Positions 44,342-53,114 of a stretch of DNA of 64,000 nt are shown here, in pieces. Within the stretch, counting starts at the first letter, position 1. The number at the start of each line of letters is the position of its first letter. Below the pieces are notes generated by a model. The model had not been told where the DNA came from. It saw only the letters and a list, made by a program, of their open reading frames with translations, and did not search any database. The stretch comes from Shewanella hanedai (GTDB taxonomy: Bacteria; Pseudomonadota; Gammaproteobacteria; Enterobacterales; Shewanellaceae): the NCBI RefSeq assembly GCF_007197645.1, contig NZ_VKGK01000021.1:47033-111032 (forward strand), read 5' to 3'. A program made the position numbers and the translations under genes.

Positions 44342-45973
44342 CTATCCTTGATGCTCCAGCGAGCGATTAAGGAAAATAAGCGGAACCAGACCAACTAAGA
44401 CTATGACTATCGCAGCCAAAGCTCCATGTTCTAGCTGTTCATCGGACACAAACTGAAATACATATGTTGCCAGATTTTCAAACCCCACAGGACGCAAGAG
44501 TAACGCCGCAGGTAGCTCTTTCATACACTCGATAAACACCAGTAACATGCCCGCAAATATGCCTTTTTTTAACAGAGGTAAATGCACTCGCCAAAGCAGC
44601 GCACCTGGCTTCAATCCCATGGTCATTGCCGCCATGTCCAACGAAGGAGAGATACGTTTATAACTGTTTTCCACACTGCCGATAGCGATAGCAGAAAAGC
44701 GAATTGTAAATGCAAAAATAAGCACGAAAACACTGCCCGTAAATATCAATCCAGGACCTAGTTGCCCCATATATTCATAAAGATCGTTAACCGCAAAATC
44801 AAGATAAGTCAGCGGTACCAAGATACCTATCGCCAGCACGGTGCCTGGCAGCGCATAACCAGTAGAAGATAAACGCGAAGGGAGAAGATCTGTTTTTCTG
44901 GGGCTCACACGGCTGATAAACATCAGCACAATACCGAGTAATGCCGCGATAATACTCACGATAACCGAAATATAGAAGCTGTTAAAACTATACTCCCAGA
45001 ACTCAGCATGCCAGCTTTCATCAAAGTAATGCCATGCATAGTTGAGTAAGATAATAAACGGCAGTACAAAAGCGGCAAATAATAAAAGAGAGCAATAGCC
45101 AGTTGCCAAGAAAGCTTTCACTCCCTTAAGAGAGTACAAAACACTCTGTTTTTCTCCGCTTTGTTTTTGAAAAAGTTGTTGTTTTCTACGAGCAAATCGC
45201 TCAAAACCTATCATCGAGAAAACCACAAGTAACATGATTGCAGATAACTTAGCTGCCGCCGACAAACTGCCGTACCCCAACCAAGTATCGTAAACCGCTG
45301 TGGTCAATGTCGGCACAGCAAAGTAACTGACCGTCGCAAAGTCAGCGACGGTTTCCATTGCAACTAAAGAAACGCCAACAGCCAGTGCTGGCCTTGCCAT
45401 CGGCAGGCTCAAACGCCAAAAGCTCTGCCATGGCCCACACCCCATGACTCGCGAGGCATGTTGCAAACTCGCAGACTGCTCCATAAACGCGGTTCGCGCT
45501 AACAAATAGATATAGGGAAACAGAACCAGAGCCAACATTATAGAAGCTCCGCCTAAGCTCCGAACCTCGGGAAAATAGTAATCTTGCGGGGTTAACCAAC
45601 CAAAGAAACGGCGCAGAGCCCCCTGAACTGGCCCTGCATAATCAAGTAGATCGGTATAGACATAAGCCACGACATAAGCAGGCATCGCCAGTGGTAACAA
45701 CAGTGCCCATTGAAATATGCCACGCCCCGGAAAGTGGCATTTTGCCACTAACCACGCGGCGGGCGTTGCGATGAATATCGCCCCCAGACACACCCAAAAC
45801 ATCAACAGTAAGGTATTGCTGATATAGGTAGGTAACACGGTGTCAAGAAGGTGTCCGAAAACAGATTCAGCAGGAAGAGCGGCTTGAATAAGAATAGCCA
45901 CAAGTGGAAGCGTGATCACCGAGGCAATAAGATAGCCAATCAGGGACCAACGTCTAGATAAACCTAAAATCAT
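44342..45973 (-). CDS. fbpB: Fe(III) ABC transporter permease
   Basis: About 543 residues from the ATG at 45973 (GGAA 7 nt upstream). Duplicated permease with about 12 membrane segments. Each half carries an EAA-type loop (ASRVMGCGPWQSFWRLSLPMARP and DMAAMTMGLKPGALLWRVHLPLL) for contact with the ATPase. The single-chain two-domain layout is the FbpB/SfuB type. Confidence 0.87.
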   Translation of the reverse strand: MILGLSRRWSLIGYLIASVITLPLVAILIQAALPAESVFGHLLDTVLPTYISNTLLLMFWVCLGAIFIATPAAWLVAKCHFPGRGIFQWALLLPLAMPAYVVAYVYTDLLDYAGPVQGALRRFFGWLTPQDYYFPEVRSLGGASIMLALVLFPYIYLLARTAFMEQSASLQHASRVMGCGPWQSFWRLSLPMARPALAVGVSLVAMETVADFATVSYFAVPTLTTAVYDTWLGYGSLSAAAKLSAIMLLVVFSMIGFERFARRKQQLFQKQSGEKQSVLYSLKGVKAFLATGYCSLLLFAAFVLPFIILLNYAWHYFDESWHAEFWEYSFNSFYISVIVSIIAALLGIVLMFISRVSPRKTDLLPSRLSSTGYALPGTVLAIGILVPLTYLDFAVNDLYEYMGQLGPGLIFTGSVFVLIFAFTIRFSAIAIGSVENSYKRISPSLDMAAMTMGLKPGALLWRVHLPLLKKGIFAGMLLVFIECMKELPAALLLRPVGFENLATYVFQFVSDEQLEHGALAAIVIVLVGLVPLIFLNRSLEHQG

Positions 45974-46052
45974 CAACTTTTCCACGAGTGTTTGTCGCAG
46001 TATTATCCACTACAAACCTAAATTTAAACTTAAATAAGAACGATTAAGATAA

Positions 46053-46074
46053 AGGCTTCCTGCAAAGGAAGCCT
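46053..46074 (-). terminator. Hairpin between fbpA and fbpB
   Basis: On the minus strand AGGCTTCC / GGAAGCCT with a 6-nt loop, then TTATCTTAA. Located 54 nt after the binding-protein stop; probably attenuates so the binding protein is made in excess. Confidence 0.7.
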
Positions 46075-46127
46075 CTTAGACCATATGAGAGTATTCACCT
46101 TCTCACTGAGAAGATGCAAGGATATCG

Positions 46128-47138
46128 TTATAGATCAAATTTCACTTCATCGAGCATCTTAACGGCTGCATGATGAAATTCAGCAAGCTTATAAATAGGC
46201 AAGTTATCTGCTTTGAACTCTCCCCATGAAGCGACTAAAGCAGAGGGTTCTACGGCTTCATTGACTGGGTATTCCATATTCACTTCGGCATAAACTTGTT
46301 GTGCTTTATTGCCAGAAAGATACTCCATCAATTTAAGTGCATTCTCTTTATTGCGAGAATGTTTAGCCAAGGCCATACCTGAAACATTGATATGTGAACC
46401 GACGTTATCTTGATTTGGAAAGTTAATCTCGACCGCTTCAGCCCAAGGTACTTGCTTAGGATCTTGCAGCATTTTCCCTAAATAGTAACTATTGCCGATA
46501 GCGATATCACACAACCCCTCTTTAACCGCTTTCACTTGGCCACGATCGTTCCCTTGAGGCTTACGCGCTAAGTTTGCTTTTAAACCCGTTAACCAAGCCT
46601 TAGTTTCAGCCTCGCCATGGTGAGCAATCATCGAAGCAATTAAAGAGATGTTGTAAGGGTGTTTACCACTACGAGTACAAATCTTTCCTTTGAACTTAGG
46701 ATCGGCTAAATCTTCATAGTTTATATTTAATTTACCAAGTCGATCTTTTGAAGAGTAGATATTGCGCACCCGCATGGTAAGGGCATACCAATTATCATCA
46801 GGAGAGCGATATTGAGCTGGAATATTTTTCTTGAGTAGGTCACTGGATGCCGGCACAACAAGGTTTTTATCAACCAACTCCATTAATCGGTAAAAATCTG
46901 AAGTGAGCACGATATCTGCAGGAGAAAGCCTCCCCTCTCTCATCATTCTTTCAGCAATCCCTTTTTTTGAAAAAACCACATCAACGTCTATGCCAGTTTC
47001 TTTAGTGAAATCATTCAAAATAGGGTCAATAAGAAAGGCTTGTCTGTAGGAATAGACCGTTAACTTTTCAGCCGCGTTCGCCACTGATGCAAAACACACT
47101 AACCCTAAGACTGCCAGACTTGTTATTATTTTCATCAA
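46128..47138 (-). CDS. fbpA: Fe(III) ABC transporter periplasmic binding protein
   Basis: 336 residues. Signal peptide MMKIITSLAVLGLVCFASVANA. Mature protein begins EKLTVYSYRQAFLIDPIL and has YNISLIASMIAHHG and GNSYYLGKML, with the twin-Tyr iron-binding pattern of FbpA/FutA-type proteins. Binds ferric ion in the periplasm. Preceded by a Fur box; start at either of two adjacent ATGs. Confidence 0.88.
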   Translation of the reverse strand: MMKIITSLAVLGLVCFASVANAAEKLTVYSYRQAFLIDPILNDFTKETGIDVDVVFSKKGIAERMMREGRLSPADIVLTSDFYRLMELVDKNLVVPASSDLLKKNIPAQYRSPDDNWYALTMRVRNIYSSKDRLGKLNINYEDLADPKFKGKICTRSGKHPYNISLIASMIAHHGEAETKAWLTGLKANLARKPQGNDRGQVKAVKEGLCDIAIGNSYYLGKMLQDPKQVPWAEAVEINFPNQDNVGSHINVSGMALAKHSRNKENALKLMEYLSGNKAQQVYAEVNMEYPVNEAVEPSALVASWGEFKADNLPIYKLAEFHHAAVKMLDEVKFDL

Positions 47139-47174
47139 ATTACCCTATACATCATACCAAAGCCAACACGACAA

Positions 47175-47189
47175 TGATAATAGTTATCA
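47175..47189. promoter_or_regulatory. Fur box upstream of fbpA
   Basis: TGATAATAGTTATCA matches the 7-1-7 Fur consensus TGATAATNATTATCA with a single mismatch, 37 bp before the fbpA start. Iron repression of fbpABC is expected. Confidence 0.82.
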
Positions 47190-47271
47190 ATTGCAGTTAG
47201 GGTAATAAATCTATAACCAATGAGCAAGTATTCTATTCATAAAATGGCTGTTTACACTTATCCACAACACC

Positions 47272-47868
47272 CTATGTTGGCCTTGTATTCTTCATCATTG
47301 ATAGATGTTCGAAACCGGATAACCAAGCACCGATAGCAGGTACAACATTCCTCCAATGCAGATCAGGGTGCCTAAAGTCTAGGTACTCAATCAAGCAAGC
47401 TAACCCTATTTGTTGAATCGTTAACTGAGGGCTCACCATCACCCCAGACTGCTCAACCTCTTTTAATCCTCTGAGTAGAGCCTGTTCAAATCGCGCAGTC
47501 CAAAACACTGATCGCTTGCCCTCTAACTCTCTCATCTGCTCTTGTCTTAACGCGACGGCAGAATCCAACAAGCCATTGATAAGAGAAAGCTGGCACTCAT
47601 TTGTCCAGTTATACCCATTTTCACCGAATAACCGATTAGCACCAAACTCATGATCTAAGTAACGTAAAATCACTTCACTGTCATAAAGTGGTGAACCATC
47701 ATTAAGCTGTAAACAGGGAACTTTACCTAAGGGATTAATGTCGAGCAGCGCTTCGTCATTATCCATAGGATTAACAATACACTCCTCAATGCCATCAAGT
47801 TCAAGGTGACGGATCAACACCCGGACACATCGAGAATAGGGAGATGCATCAGAATACAGTAATCTCAT
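47272..47868 (-). CDS. Glutathione S-transferase family protein
   Basis: 198 residues. Thioredoxin-like N-terminal domain starting MRLLYSDASPYSRCVRVLI (Ser/Cys at the active position), cis-Pro motif GKVPCLQL, and DSEVILRYLD that binds glutathione; all-helical C-terminal domain. Substrate unknown. Lies 36 nt after the reductase gene and may be co-transcribed with it. Confidence 0.8.
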   Translation of the reverse strand: MRLLYSDASPYSRCVRVLIRHLELDGIEECIVNPMDNDEALLDINPLGKVPCLQLNDGSPLYDSEVILRYLDHEFGANRLFGENGYNWTNECQLSLINGLLDSAVALRQEQMRELEGKRSVFWTARFEQALLRGLKEVEQSGVMVSPQLTIQQIGLACLIEYLDFRHPDLHWRNVVPAIGAWLSGFEHLSMMKNTRPT

Positions 47869-47904
47869 ATTATCAATCTCTTTAAGCTGTAAGTATCAGG
47901 AAAA

Positions 47905-48645
47905 CTACCAATATTTCTCTATTGTTATCTGACCGGGTGCTCGACGAAGGTTCTTAGCTAGCCCTTTTTCTAACAAGATATTATTAGCATCTTTGATCAT
48001 TTCAGGATTACCACAAAGCATAACCTGAGCATTTTCGGCCGTGATTTCTAGACCTAAACGCCGCTCTATTTCACCCGATGCTAAAGCCGTCGATATTCTG
48101 ACTTCCAAAGCATTAGGGTAAGATTCGCGTGTTACAGAAAAGAGTAGCTTAAATTGGTTCGGATAGCGTTTTTCAAGCTGAAGAAGTTTTTCTTTATAAG
48201 CGAGATCTTTGGCCTCTCTCACTCCGTAAACTAATACAACATTTTCAAATCTTTCCCAGGGTTCTGGTGTTTCAAGTATGGAGATAAATGGACCAACTGC
48301 AGTGCCTGTGGCCAGTAGCCAAAGGTCTTTTCCTTGAGGTGGAACTTCTTCCAGTGTCATAAAGCCAGCCGCTTTACCCGATACCTCGATACGATCACCG
48401 ATCTTGAGCTGCTGTAAATTTGGCGAGAGTAAGCCATCCAAAACCGAAATAGCCAGCACCTCGACATAATCAGAATTAGGCGCATTGACAACAGAGTATG
48501 CTCTGCCAATCCTTTTATCGTTAATCACTTGGCTTAACTTAATAAACTGGCCCGCAATGTAAGGCTCAATATCAACTTTTATTTTTAAAGAGAATAGGTT
48601 GTCACACCAATCGGTTCGTTCAATCACTTCACCTTCAACCCACAT
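47905..48645 (-). CDS. fpr: Ferredoxin/flavodoxin-NADP reductase
   Basis: 246 residues. FAD-binding motif RAYSVVNAP (RxYS), NADP part LLATGTAVGPFISIL and CGNPEMI, aromatic C-terminus (EKYW) as in bacterial FNRs. Moves electrons between NADPH and ferredoxin or flavodoxin, useful under oxidative stress and for Fe-S assembly. Confidence 0.88.
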   Translation of the reverse strand: MWVEGEVIERTDWCDNLFSLKIKVDIEPYIAGQFIKLSQVINDKRIGRAYSVVNAPNSDYVEVLAISVLDGLLSPNLQQLKIGDRIEVSGKAAGFMTLEEVPPQGKDLWLLATGTAVGPFISILETPEPWERFENVVLVYGVREAKDLAYKEKLLQLEKRYPNQFKLLFSVTRESYPNALEVRISTALASGEIERRLGLEITAENAQVMLCGNPEMIKDANNILLEKGLAKNLRRAPGQITIEKYW

Positions 48646-48745
48646 TTATCGCTCCAATACCTAAAGTTTCCTAACAGATATTTAGCATAAATGGTGGGGT
48701 AATACCAATTAGCTTCTAGCTAAATAATACCAATCAGTATAAAGA

Positions 48746-49330
48746 TTAAGAAGCCTCACTATCGTCAGAACTAAAACTGTCTTTAAACGCCAGCAATCCC
48801 TCTTGAATGAGTGAATAGGTTTGCTCAACACCACTGGCAATATCTCCCTCTAGCACCTCTAAACCAGTCAAAATCTCTTTGGCTTCATCAAATCCTTGAT
48901 CAATAGCACCACCAATAATCTCCATAAATGAAGAGAGCTGTTCGTCAAAACTCATGCTTGAGTTTTGATCTTGATATAAGCTAAAAAAGTTTGTCGCAAA
49001 GCTCACTATGCGATCAGCTGTCGCATCAGGAGAAGTATCAACCCCATTGTCATAAGCCGTCTGAAGCGCATTGTCACCCATAGTGGGGGCAAGCTCTTCA
49101 TTAATCGCTTCGATAGCCGCACGGTAAAGTAAGATCATAGGCTCATTACCTGAGCTTAAACTGACCTCCTGTTGCGCAGAGATGATGGCGGAATTCATCA
49201 ACTGTTTACTGCTTGCATACGCTGTTTTGTTGCTCGCCACTTCCGATACCGACTTTCCATTACTTTCAGTGGTCTGGGTCTGACTTTTCGCTACTTGGGA
49301 TACGTCTGCGCCATGGTTCTTAATTTCCAT
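48746..49330 (-). CDS. DUF5610 domain protein
   Basis: 194 residues, no signal peptide. Polar, Ser/Thr/Gln-rich N-terminus (1-60), then a helical domain (ILLYRAAIEAINEELAPTMGDNALQTAYDNGVDTSPDATADRIVSFATNFF) that fits DUF5610. Function unknown; similar sequences occur near flagellar or surface genes in gammaproteobacteria, though none lie here. Stand-alone gene. Confidence 0.6.
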   Translation of the reverse strand: MEIKNHGADVSQVAKSQTQTTESNGKSVSEVASNKTAYASSKQLMNSAIISAQQEVSLSSGNEPMILLYRAAIEAINEELAPTMGDNALQTAYDNGVDTSPDATADRIVSFATNFFSLYQDQNSSMSFDEQLSSFMEIIGGAIDQGFDEAKEILTGLEVLEGDIASGVEQTYSLIQEGLLAFKDSFSSDDSEAS

Positions 49331-49487
49331 AACTGCCTCTCAATTAATACCTATTCACAACCATTATCGGCTGCTTTTTATACAACTTTAGTTTTTATTA
49401 ATTTATCGTGCACTTTATTTGAATAGTGCTGTTTAATTTGTTAATAATTCGCTATCTTGCAATATTCGCAAAGGGGATGTGACCGGT

Positions 49488-50027
49488 ATGATTAAAAAGC
49501 TTTTATTTCCCATTATGTTAGGCCTATTTTTTTCGGCCACGCTTCAAGCAGCTGAAGCTGAAATACAGGGTGCAGACTCAAACAGTAAAATCCTTATATT
49601 CGTCAGGCATGCAGAAAAGCAATTAGATCAGGGTAAAGATCCCTCATTAACACCTGCCGGACAACGTCGAGCGACTCAGCTGGCTATCGCTCTTAAAGAT
49701 ATGCCGTTTACTGCGTTATATGCCACGCCCTTTAAACGCACCAAAGAAACCCTTGAACCTATAAGTAAAAACAAAGAGATAACAGTACAAGTGGTCGATG
49801 TAAAAGGGGGGATGTCCGAGCATATAAGCAGGAGCGTTGAAAAGATTAAGGCTGAAAAGGGAAACGTTCTCGTTGTTGGCCACTCCAATACAATCCCTTT
49901 ATTAATCAAGGCTATTGGAGGGATGGAGATAGACGCTATAGCCGAAAACGACTATGATAACCTTTACCTTCTCACTCTTCCAGCCAAAGGAAGTGTCGGT
50001 TTAATACACACAAAATATGGTCAATAA
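49488..50027 (+). CDS. Exported histidine phosphatase (SixA/phosphoglycerate-mutase-like)
   Basis: About 179 residues from the ATG at 49488 (AAGGGGA 10 nt upstream; an in-frame GTG nine bases earlier is too close to it). Signal peptide MIKKLLFPIMLGLFFSATLQAA, then the histidine phosphatase core: FVRHAEKQ (catalytic His), ATPFKRTKET and VVGHSNTIPLL. Expected to act in the periplasm; substrate unknown. Confidence 0.78.
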   Translation: MIKKLLFPIMLGLFFSATLQAAEAEIQGADSNSKILIFVRHAEKQLDQGKDPSLTPAGQRRATQLAIALKDMPFTALYATPFKRTKETLEPISKNKEITVQVVDVKGGMSEHISRSVEKIKAEKGNVLVVGHSNTIPLLIKAIGGMEIDAIAENDYDNLYLLTLPAKGSVGLIHTKYGQ

Positions 50028-50202
50028 AAAGTGGGATTTATGACGATTAAATACCGTGGAGTGAGTATTTGTATCACTAATTAGGTATAATCGTTCAACG
50101 ATGATGATTTGCACATAATTGATACTGGCGTTTTTTAGCCACTTGCTTCAGAATCCGCCACAGCGACAACCGAAACACCGAACATGCTTAAAGGAGTCCT
50201 AA

Positions 50203-50394
50203 TTGAGTTCAGAATATATAAACCAAAGTCCGTCGAGTAAACAAGCGTCATTGAGTTGCCAAAGCTGTGAGCGCTTTACCATTATCGAGGGTGAGACTAT
50301 TTGTTTTCTTCAAGGCAAGATCATCAGATTACAACCAATACCAACAGAACTCAAAACGATAAGCTTGACATGCAATGGCTGGAAAAACAGATAA
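50203..50394 (+). CDS. Small four-Cys protein with TTG start
   Basis: 63 residues. A strong AAAGGAG lies 7 nt before TTG, and the codons after it read in frame with no nearer ATG, so I accept the TTG start. Four cysteines: CQSC, then single Cys near residues 34 and 56 (TICFLQG, SLTCNGW), a plausible zinc site. I do not recognise the family. Downstream of the phosphatase gene but 175 bp away, with its own possible -10 (TATAAT at 50084-50089). Confidence 0.55.
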   Translation: MSSEYINQSPSSKQASLSCQSCERFTIIEGETICFLQGKIIRLQPIPTELKTISLTCNGWKNR

Positions 50395-50444
50395 CAACTG
50401 GCACTATTCTATACGTAACGCAAAAATTCAATCTAGATCAACGA

Positions 50445-50708
50445 CTAGGCTCGCATCATTCCTGCATAATCATATTCCGAAGACTTTGTTTCACGAATAA
50501 TACCGTCCAGAGATACACTCGGCTTGTATTCTGCTAGGCTCAAACCACGAGTGGTAACCAGCATTCCAGCAGAAAGCTCCTGATAAATATTGGTCAATTC
50601 ACTTTGCGCAAGACCACGTTTCTTCAAGATAGCCATGATCGCCAACCAGTCAGTCTCTATCTTACTGTTTTGGCCCTCTATGTTGACTTGCAAAGGAATA
50701 TTCTTCAT
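50445..50708 (-). CDS. Conserved-looking small protein, unknown
   Basis: 87 residues from ATG at 50708 (another ATG at 50714). Soluble, with a helical middle (WLAIMAILKKRGLAQSELTNIYQELSAG) and a C-terminal part ending EYDYAGMMRA. No known motif. It lies between the ABC exporter stop-side neighbour and the small Cys protein, with convergent orientation to the latter. Codon usage looks normal for the region. Confidence 0.45.
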   Translation of the reverse strand: MKNIPLQVNIEGQNSKIETDWLAIMAILKKRGLAQSELTNIYQELSAGMLVTTRGLSLAEYKPSVSLDGIIRETKSSEYDYAGMMRA

Positions 50709-50784
50709 TGTCATTATCTCGTCAAAGTGATTATATTTTATTGGTCATAATTATACCGCATTTAAGCTGAACCTGTACTGAACT

Positions 50785-52560
50785 CTATTTTTGGTTTTGA
50801 ATATTCCACAATTTTGAATATAGCCCTCCCTCATTGATAAGATCAGAATGCTTACCCGTTTCTACAATCTCTCCCTGACTCAGCACAATGATTTGATCAG
50901 CATCGACCACGGTTGATAACCGATGAGCAATAACCAGGCTGGTGTGTCCTTTAGCGACCTCTTTAAGTGCAGTCAGAATCGCTTGTTCTGAATGACTATC
51001 AAGTGATGAAGTAGCCTCATCGAAAACCAACAATGCCGACCCTTTCAAAATAGCCCTAGCAATCGCCACCCTTTGCTTCTCACCACCAGACAATTTCAAC
51101 CCACGCTCTCCGACCTTGGTTTGCCAGCCTTCGGGTAGTGATTCAACAAAATGAGAAAGATGCGCCATCTTAATCACTGCCGCGACATCATCATCACTGG
51201 CATCAGGTCTGCCATAACGAATGTTCTCTAATAAAGAATCATTAAACAGTACGGTATCTTGAGGCACGATAGCGATGGACTGCCTAAGAGCATTTTGCGT
51301 TAATGAATCAATCTTGATGCCATCTAAACAAATACTACCACTGTCGACATCATAAAAACGAAACAGCAATTTAACGATAGTTGACTTACCCGCACCACTA
51401 TCACCGACTATTGCCACCTTCTGCCCAGGTAAAATAGAAAAATTGATGTTTTTTAAAATTTGACGTGAATCGTAACTAAAACTCACGTTTTCAAAAGTGA
51501 GCCCACCAGAAACAAGCGGTAACTCCTTTGCATCAGGCTTATCTTTAACCAGCGGTTGCCTGTCTAGTAAACCAAACATTCTCTCAATATTTGCTAAAGC
51601 TCCGCGTATCTCTCTATAAACAAAACCTAAAAAGTTCAGAGGGATAAATAGCTGCATCATAAAAGCATTAATCAGTACAAAGTCACCGATGGTCATTGAG
51701 CCTGACACCACATGAGACCCCGCTAACGCTAACATCATCGTCATCGCAGTCGAAATAATCACAGCCTGACCAGCATTAAGCGCAAAGAGAGATAAACGGT
51801 TTTTACGTTTCGCATGCTCCCAGTCTTCTAGCGCCATGTCATAACGTTGTGCTTCATAGTCCTCATTGTTGAAATATTTAACGGTTTCATAGTTAAGTAA
51901 GCTATCTATCGCACGTGAGCTTGAGTCTGAGTCAGCTTTAGCAGCCTCCCGAACATAACCGGTACGCCACTCTGTTGCGAAGACAGAAAATGCCACATAG
52001 CTCACTACAGCGCCAAGTGTAATGGCCGCAAAAGCAATCCCGTAGTTGTAAAACAAAATCCCAATCACCAGTGCTATCTCTAATATCGTTGGCACAATAT
52101 TAAACACCATAAATCTCATCAGGAAATTGACCCCACTGGTGCCTCTTTCAATATCTCGGGAAAGCCCCCCTGTTCTTCGCTCAAGATGGAATTCGAGATC
52201 TAATTGATGCAAGTGCTGAAAAACCGACAAACCCAAACGTCGAATAGCCCGTTCAGTCACCCGCCCAAACAAGGTGTCTCTCACCTCTGAAATCAGTGTG
52301 TTTAACAGGCGCAAAGCGCCATAAGCCACAACCAGAGATATGGGAACAGAGATCAACTGCTCTGGTGAGGCTTGGGTTAATGTATCGACTAAGGATTTAA
52401 GCACAAAAGGCAGAGATACACTGGCAATCTTAGCAATCACTAGACAGATTAACGCCAACGCTACCCGCTTCTTATACTCGAAAAGATAGGGCCATAATAA
52501 CTTCAACACTTGCCAATTTAATTTATCAACAGGACCATCGAAATAGAGAGAGGGGCGCAT
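50785..52560 (-). CDS. Atm1-type ABC exporter
   Basis: 591 residues. Six-helix membrane domain (about 25-320) with QLDLEFHLERRTGGLSRDIERGTSG and NYETVKYFNNEDYEAQRY, hallmarks of the ATM1/HMT1 group, then an ATPase domain: Walker A GDSGAGKST, signature LSGGEKQRVAIARAI, Walker B LLVFDEATSSLD, H-loop IAHRLST. Half-transporter that dimerises; family members export glutathione conjugates, Fe-S precursors or heavy metals. Confidence 0.87.
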   Translation of the reverse strand: MRPSLYFDGPVDKLNWQVLKLLWPYLFEYKKRVALALICLVIAKIASVSLPFVLKSLVDTLTQASPEQLISVPISLVVAYGALRLLNTLISEVRDTLFGRVTERAIRRLGLSVFQHLHQLDLEFHLERRTGGLSRDIERGTSGVNFLMRFMVFNIVPTILEIALVIGILFYNYGIAFAAITLGAVVSYVAFSVFATEWRTGYVREAAKADSDSSSRAIDSLLNYETVKYFNNEDYEAQRYDMALEDWEHAKRKNRLSLFALNAGQAVIISTAMTMMLALAGSHVVSGSMTIGDFVLINAFMMQLFIPLNFLGFVYREIRGALANIERMFGLLDRQPLVKDKPDAKELPLVSGGLTFENVSFSYDSRQILKNINFSILPGQKVAIVGDSGAGKSTIVKLLFRFYDVDSGSICLDGIKIDSLTQNALRQSIAIVPQDTVLFNDSLLENIRYGRPDASDDDVAAVIKMAHLSHFVESLPEGWQTKVGERGLKLSGGEKQRVAIARAILKGSALLVFDEATSSLDSHSEQAILTALKEVAKGHTSLVIAHRLSTVVDADQIIVLSQGEIVETGKHSDLINEGGLYSKLWNIQNQK

Positions 52561-52863
52561 TTAAATTCCATTTAGTCATTTTTCAAACGGGGAAAACAAG
52601 ACGGTTTCATAACAGTATATTCAATTTTACTTCCGCATGTTTTGTTTTTACGTCACTTAAAAGTAGTACTTTTGACTGACTTTTTATTATAATAGTTAAA
52701 CTAAAGTCCTGTAAGGTGACATTTATTTTTTAATCTAGGTCAAATGAGAGTAATTCCTGTTATGCAAATGAAAAGAATTTGATATTATTTTTACCCGAAA
52801 GCTCAGGGCCGCTCAAGGTATGAGGCAGCGACACTCATACTAAGCGATTTAAAGGAAACATAC
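52561..52863. other. Control region between ABC exporter and small gene
   Basis: 303 bp between divergent starts. Holds a 7-bp stem (GTATGAG / CTCATAC, about 52818-52840) in the probable leader of the small gene. No other element recognised. Confidence 0.4.
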
Positions 52864-53040
52864 ATGCTGGACTCATCTAAAGACCAATATCCTCCCTTGC
52901 CACTAATACAAACTTGGGTATGGATGATGACACAATCGGGTGATGCCGATATCCAAAGAAAAGGCCAAAATAATCTTATTGCTTCTTTTGGAAGTCTCGC
53001 TAAAGCAAACGAATATTTGGTTAAAAAGAATCAAGATTAA
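52864..53040 (+). CDS. Small protein, 58 residues, unknown
   Basis: ATG with AAAGGAA about 7 nt upstream, a 58-residue frame (MLDSSKDQYPPLPLIQTWVW...), and a strong terminator 20 nt after the stop, which together argue for a true gene that common length cut-offs miss. The protein is soluble, with a Trp-rich N-terminal part (QTWVWMM) and a helical Lys-rich end (LAKANEYLVKKNQD). No family recognised. Stand-alone transcript. Confidence 0.72.
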   Translation: MLDSSKDQYPPLPLIQTWVWMMTQSGDADIQRKGQNNLIASFGSLAKANEYLVKKNQD

Positions 53041-53055
53041 CTGCCATTTTATCAA

Positions 53056-53084
53056 TAAAAAAGGAGGCTGATGCCTCCTTTTTT
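53056..53084. terminator. Bidirectional terminator, small gene / aroG
   Basis: AAGGAGGC / GCCTCCTT with a 4-nt loop; A tract on the left arm and six T on the right. Serves the small gene and the convergent DAHP synthase gene. Confidence 0.92.
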
Positions 53085-53114
53085 ATGCACTAAATATTAG
53101 TGACTAACATATTC

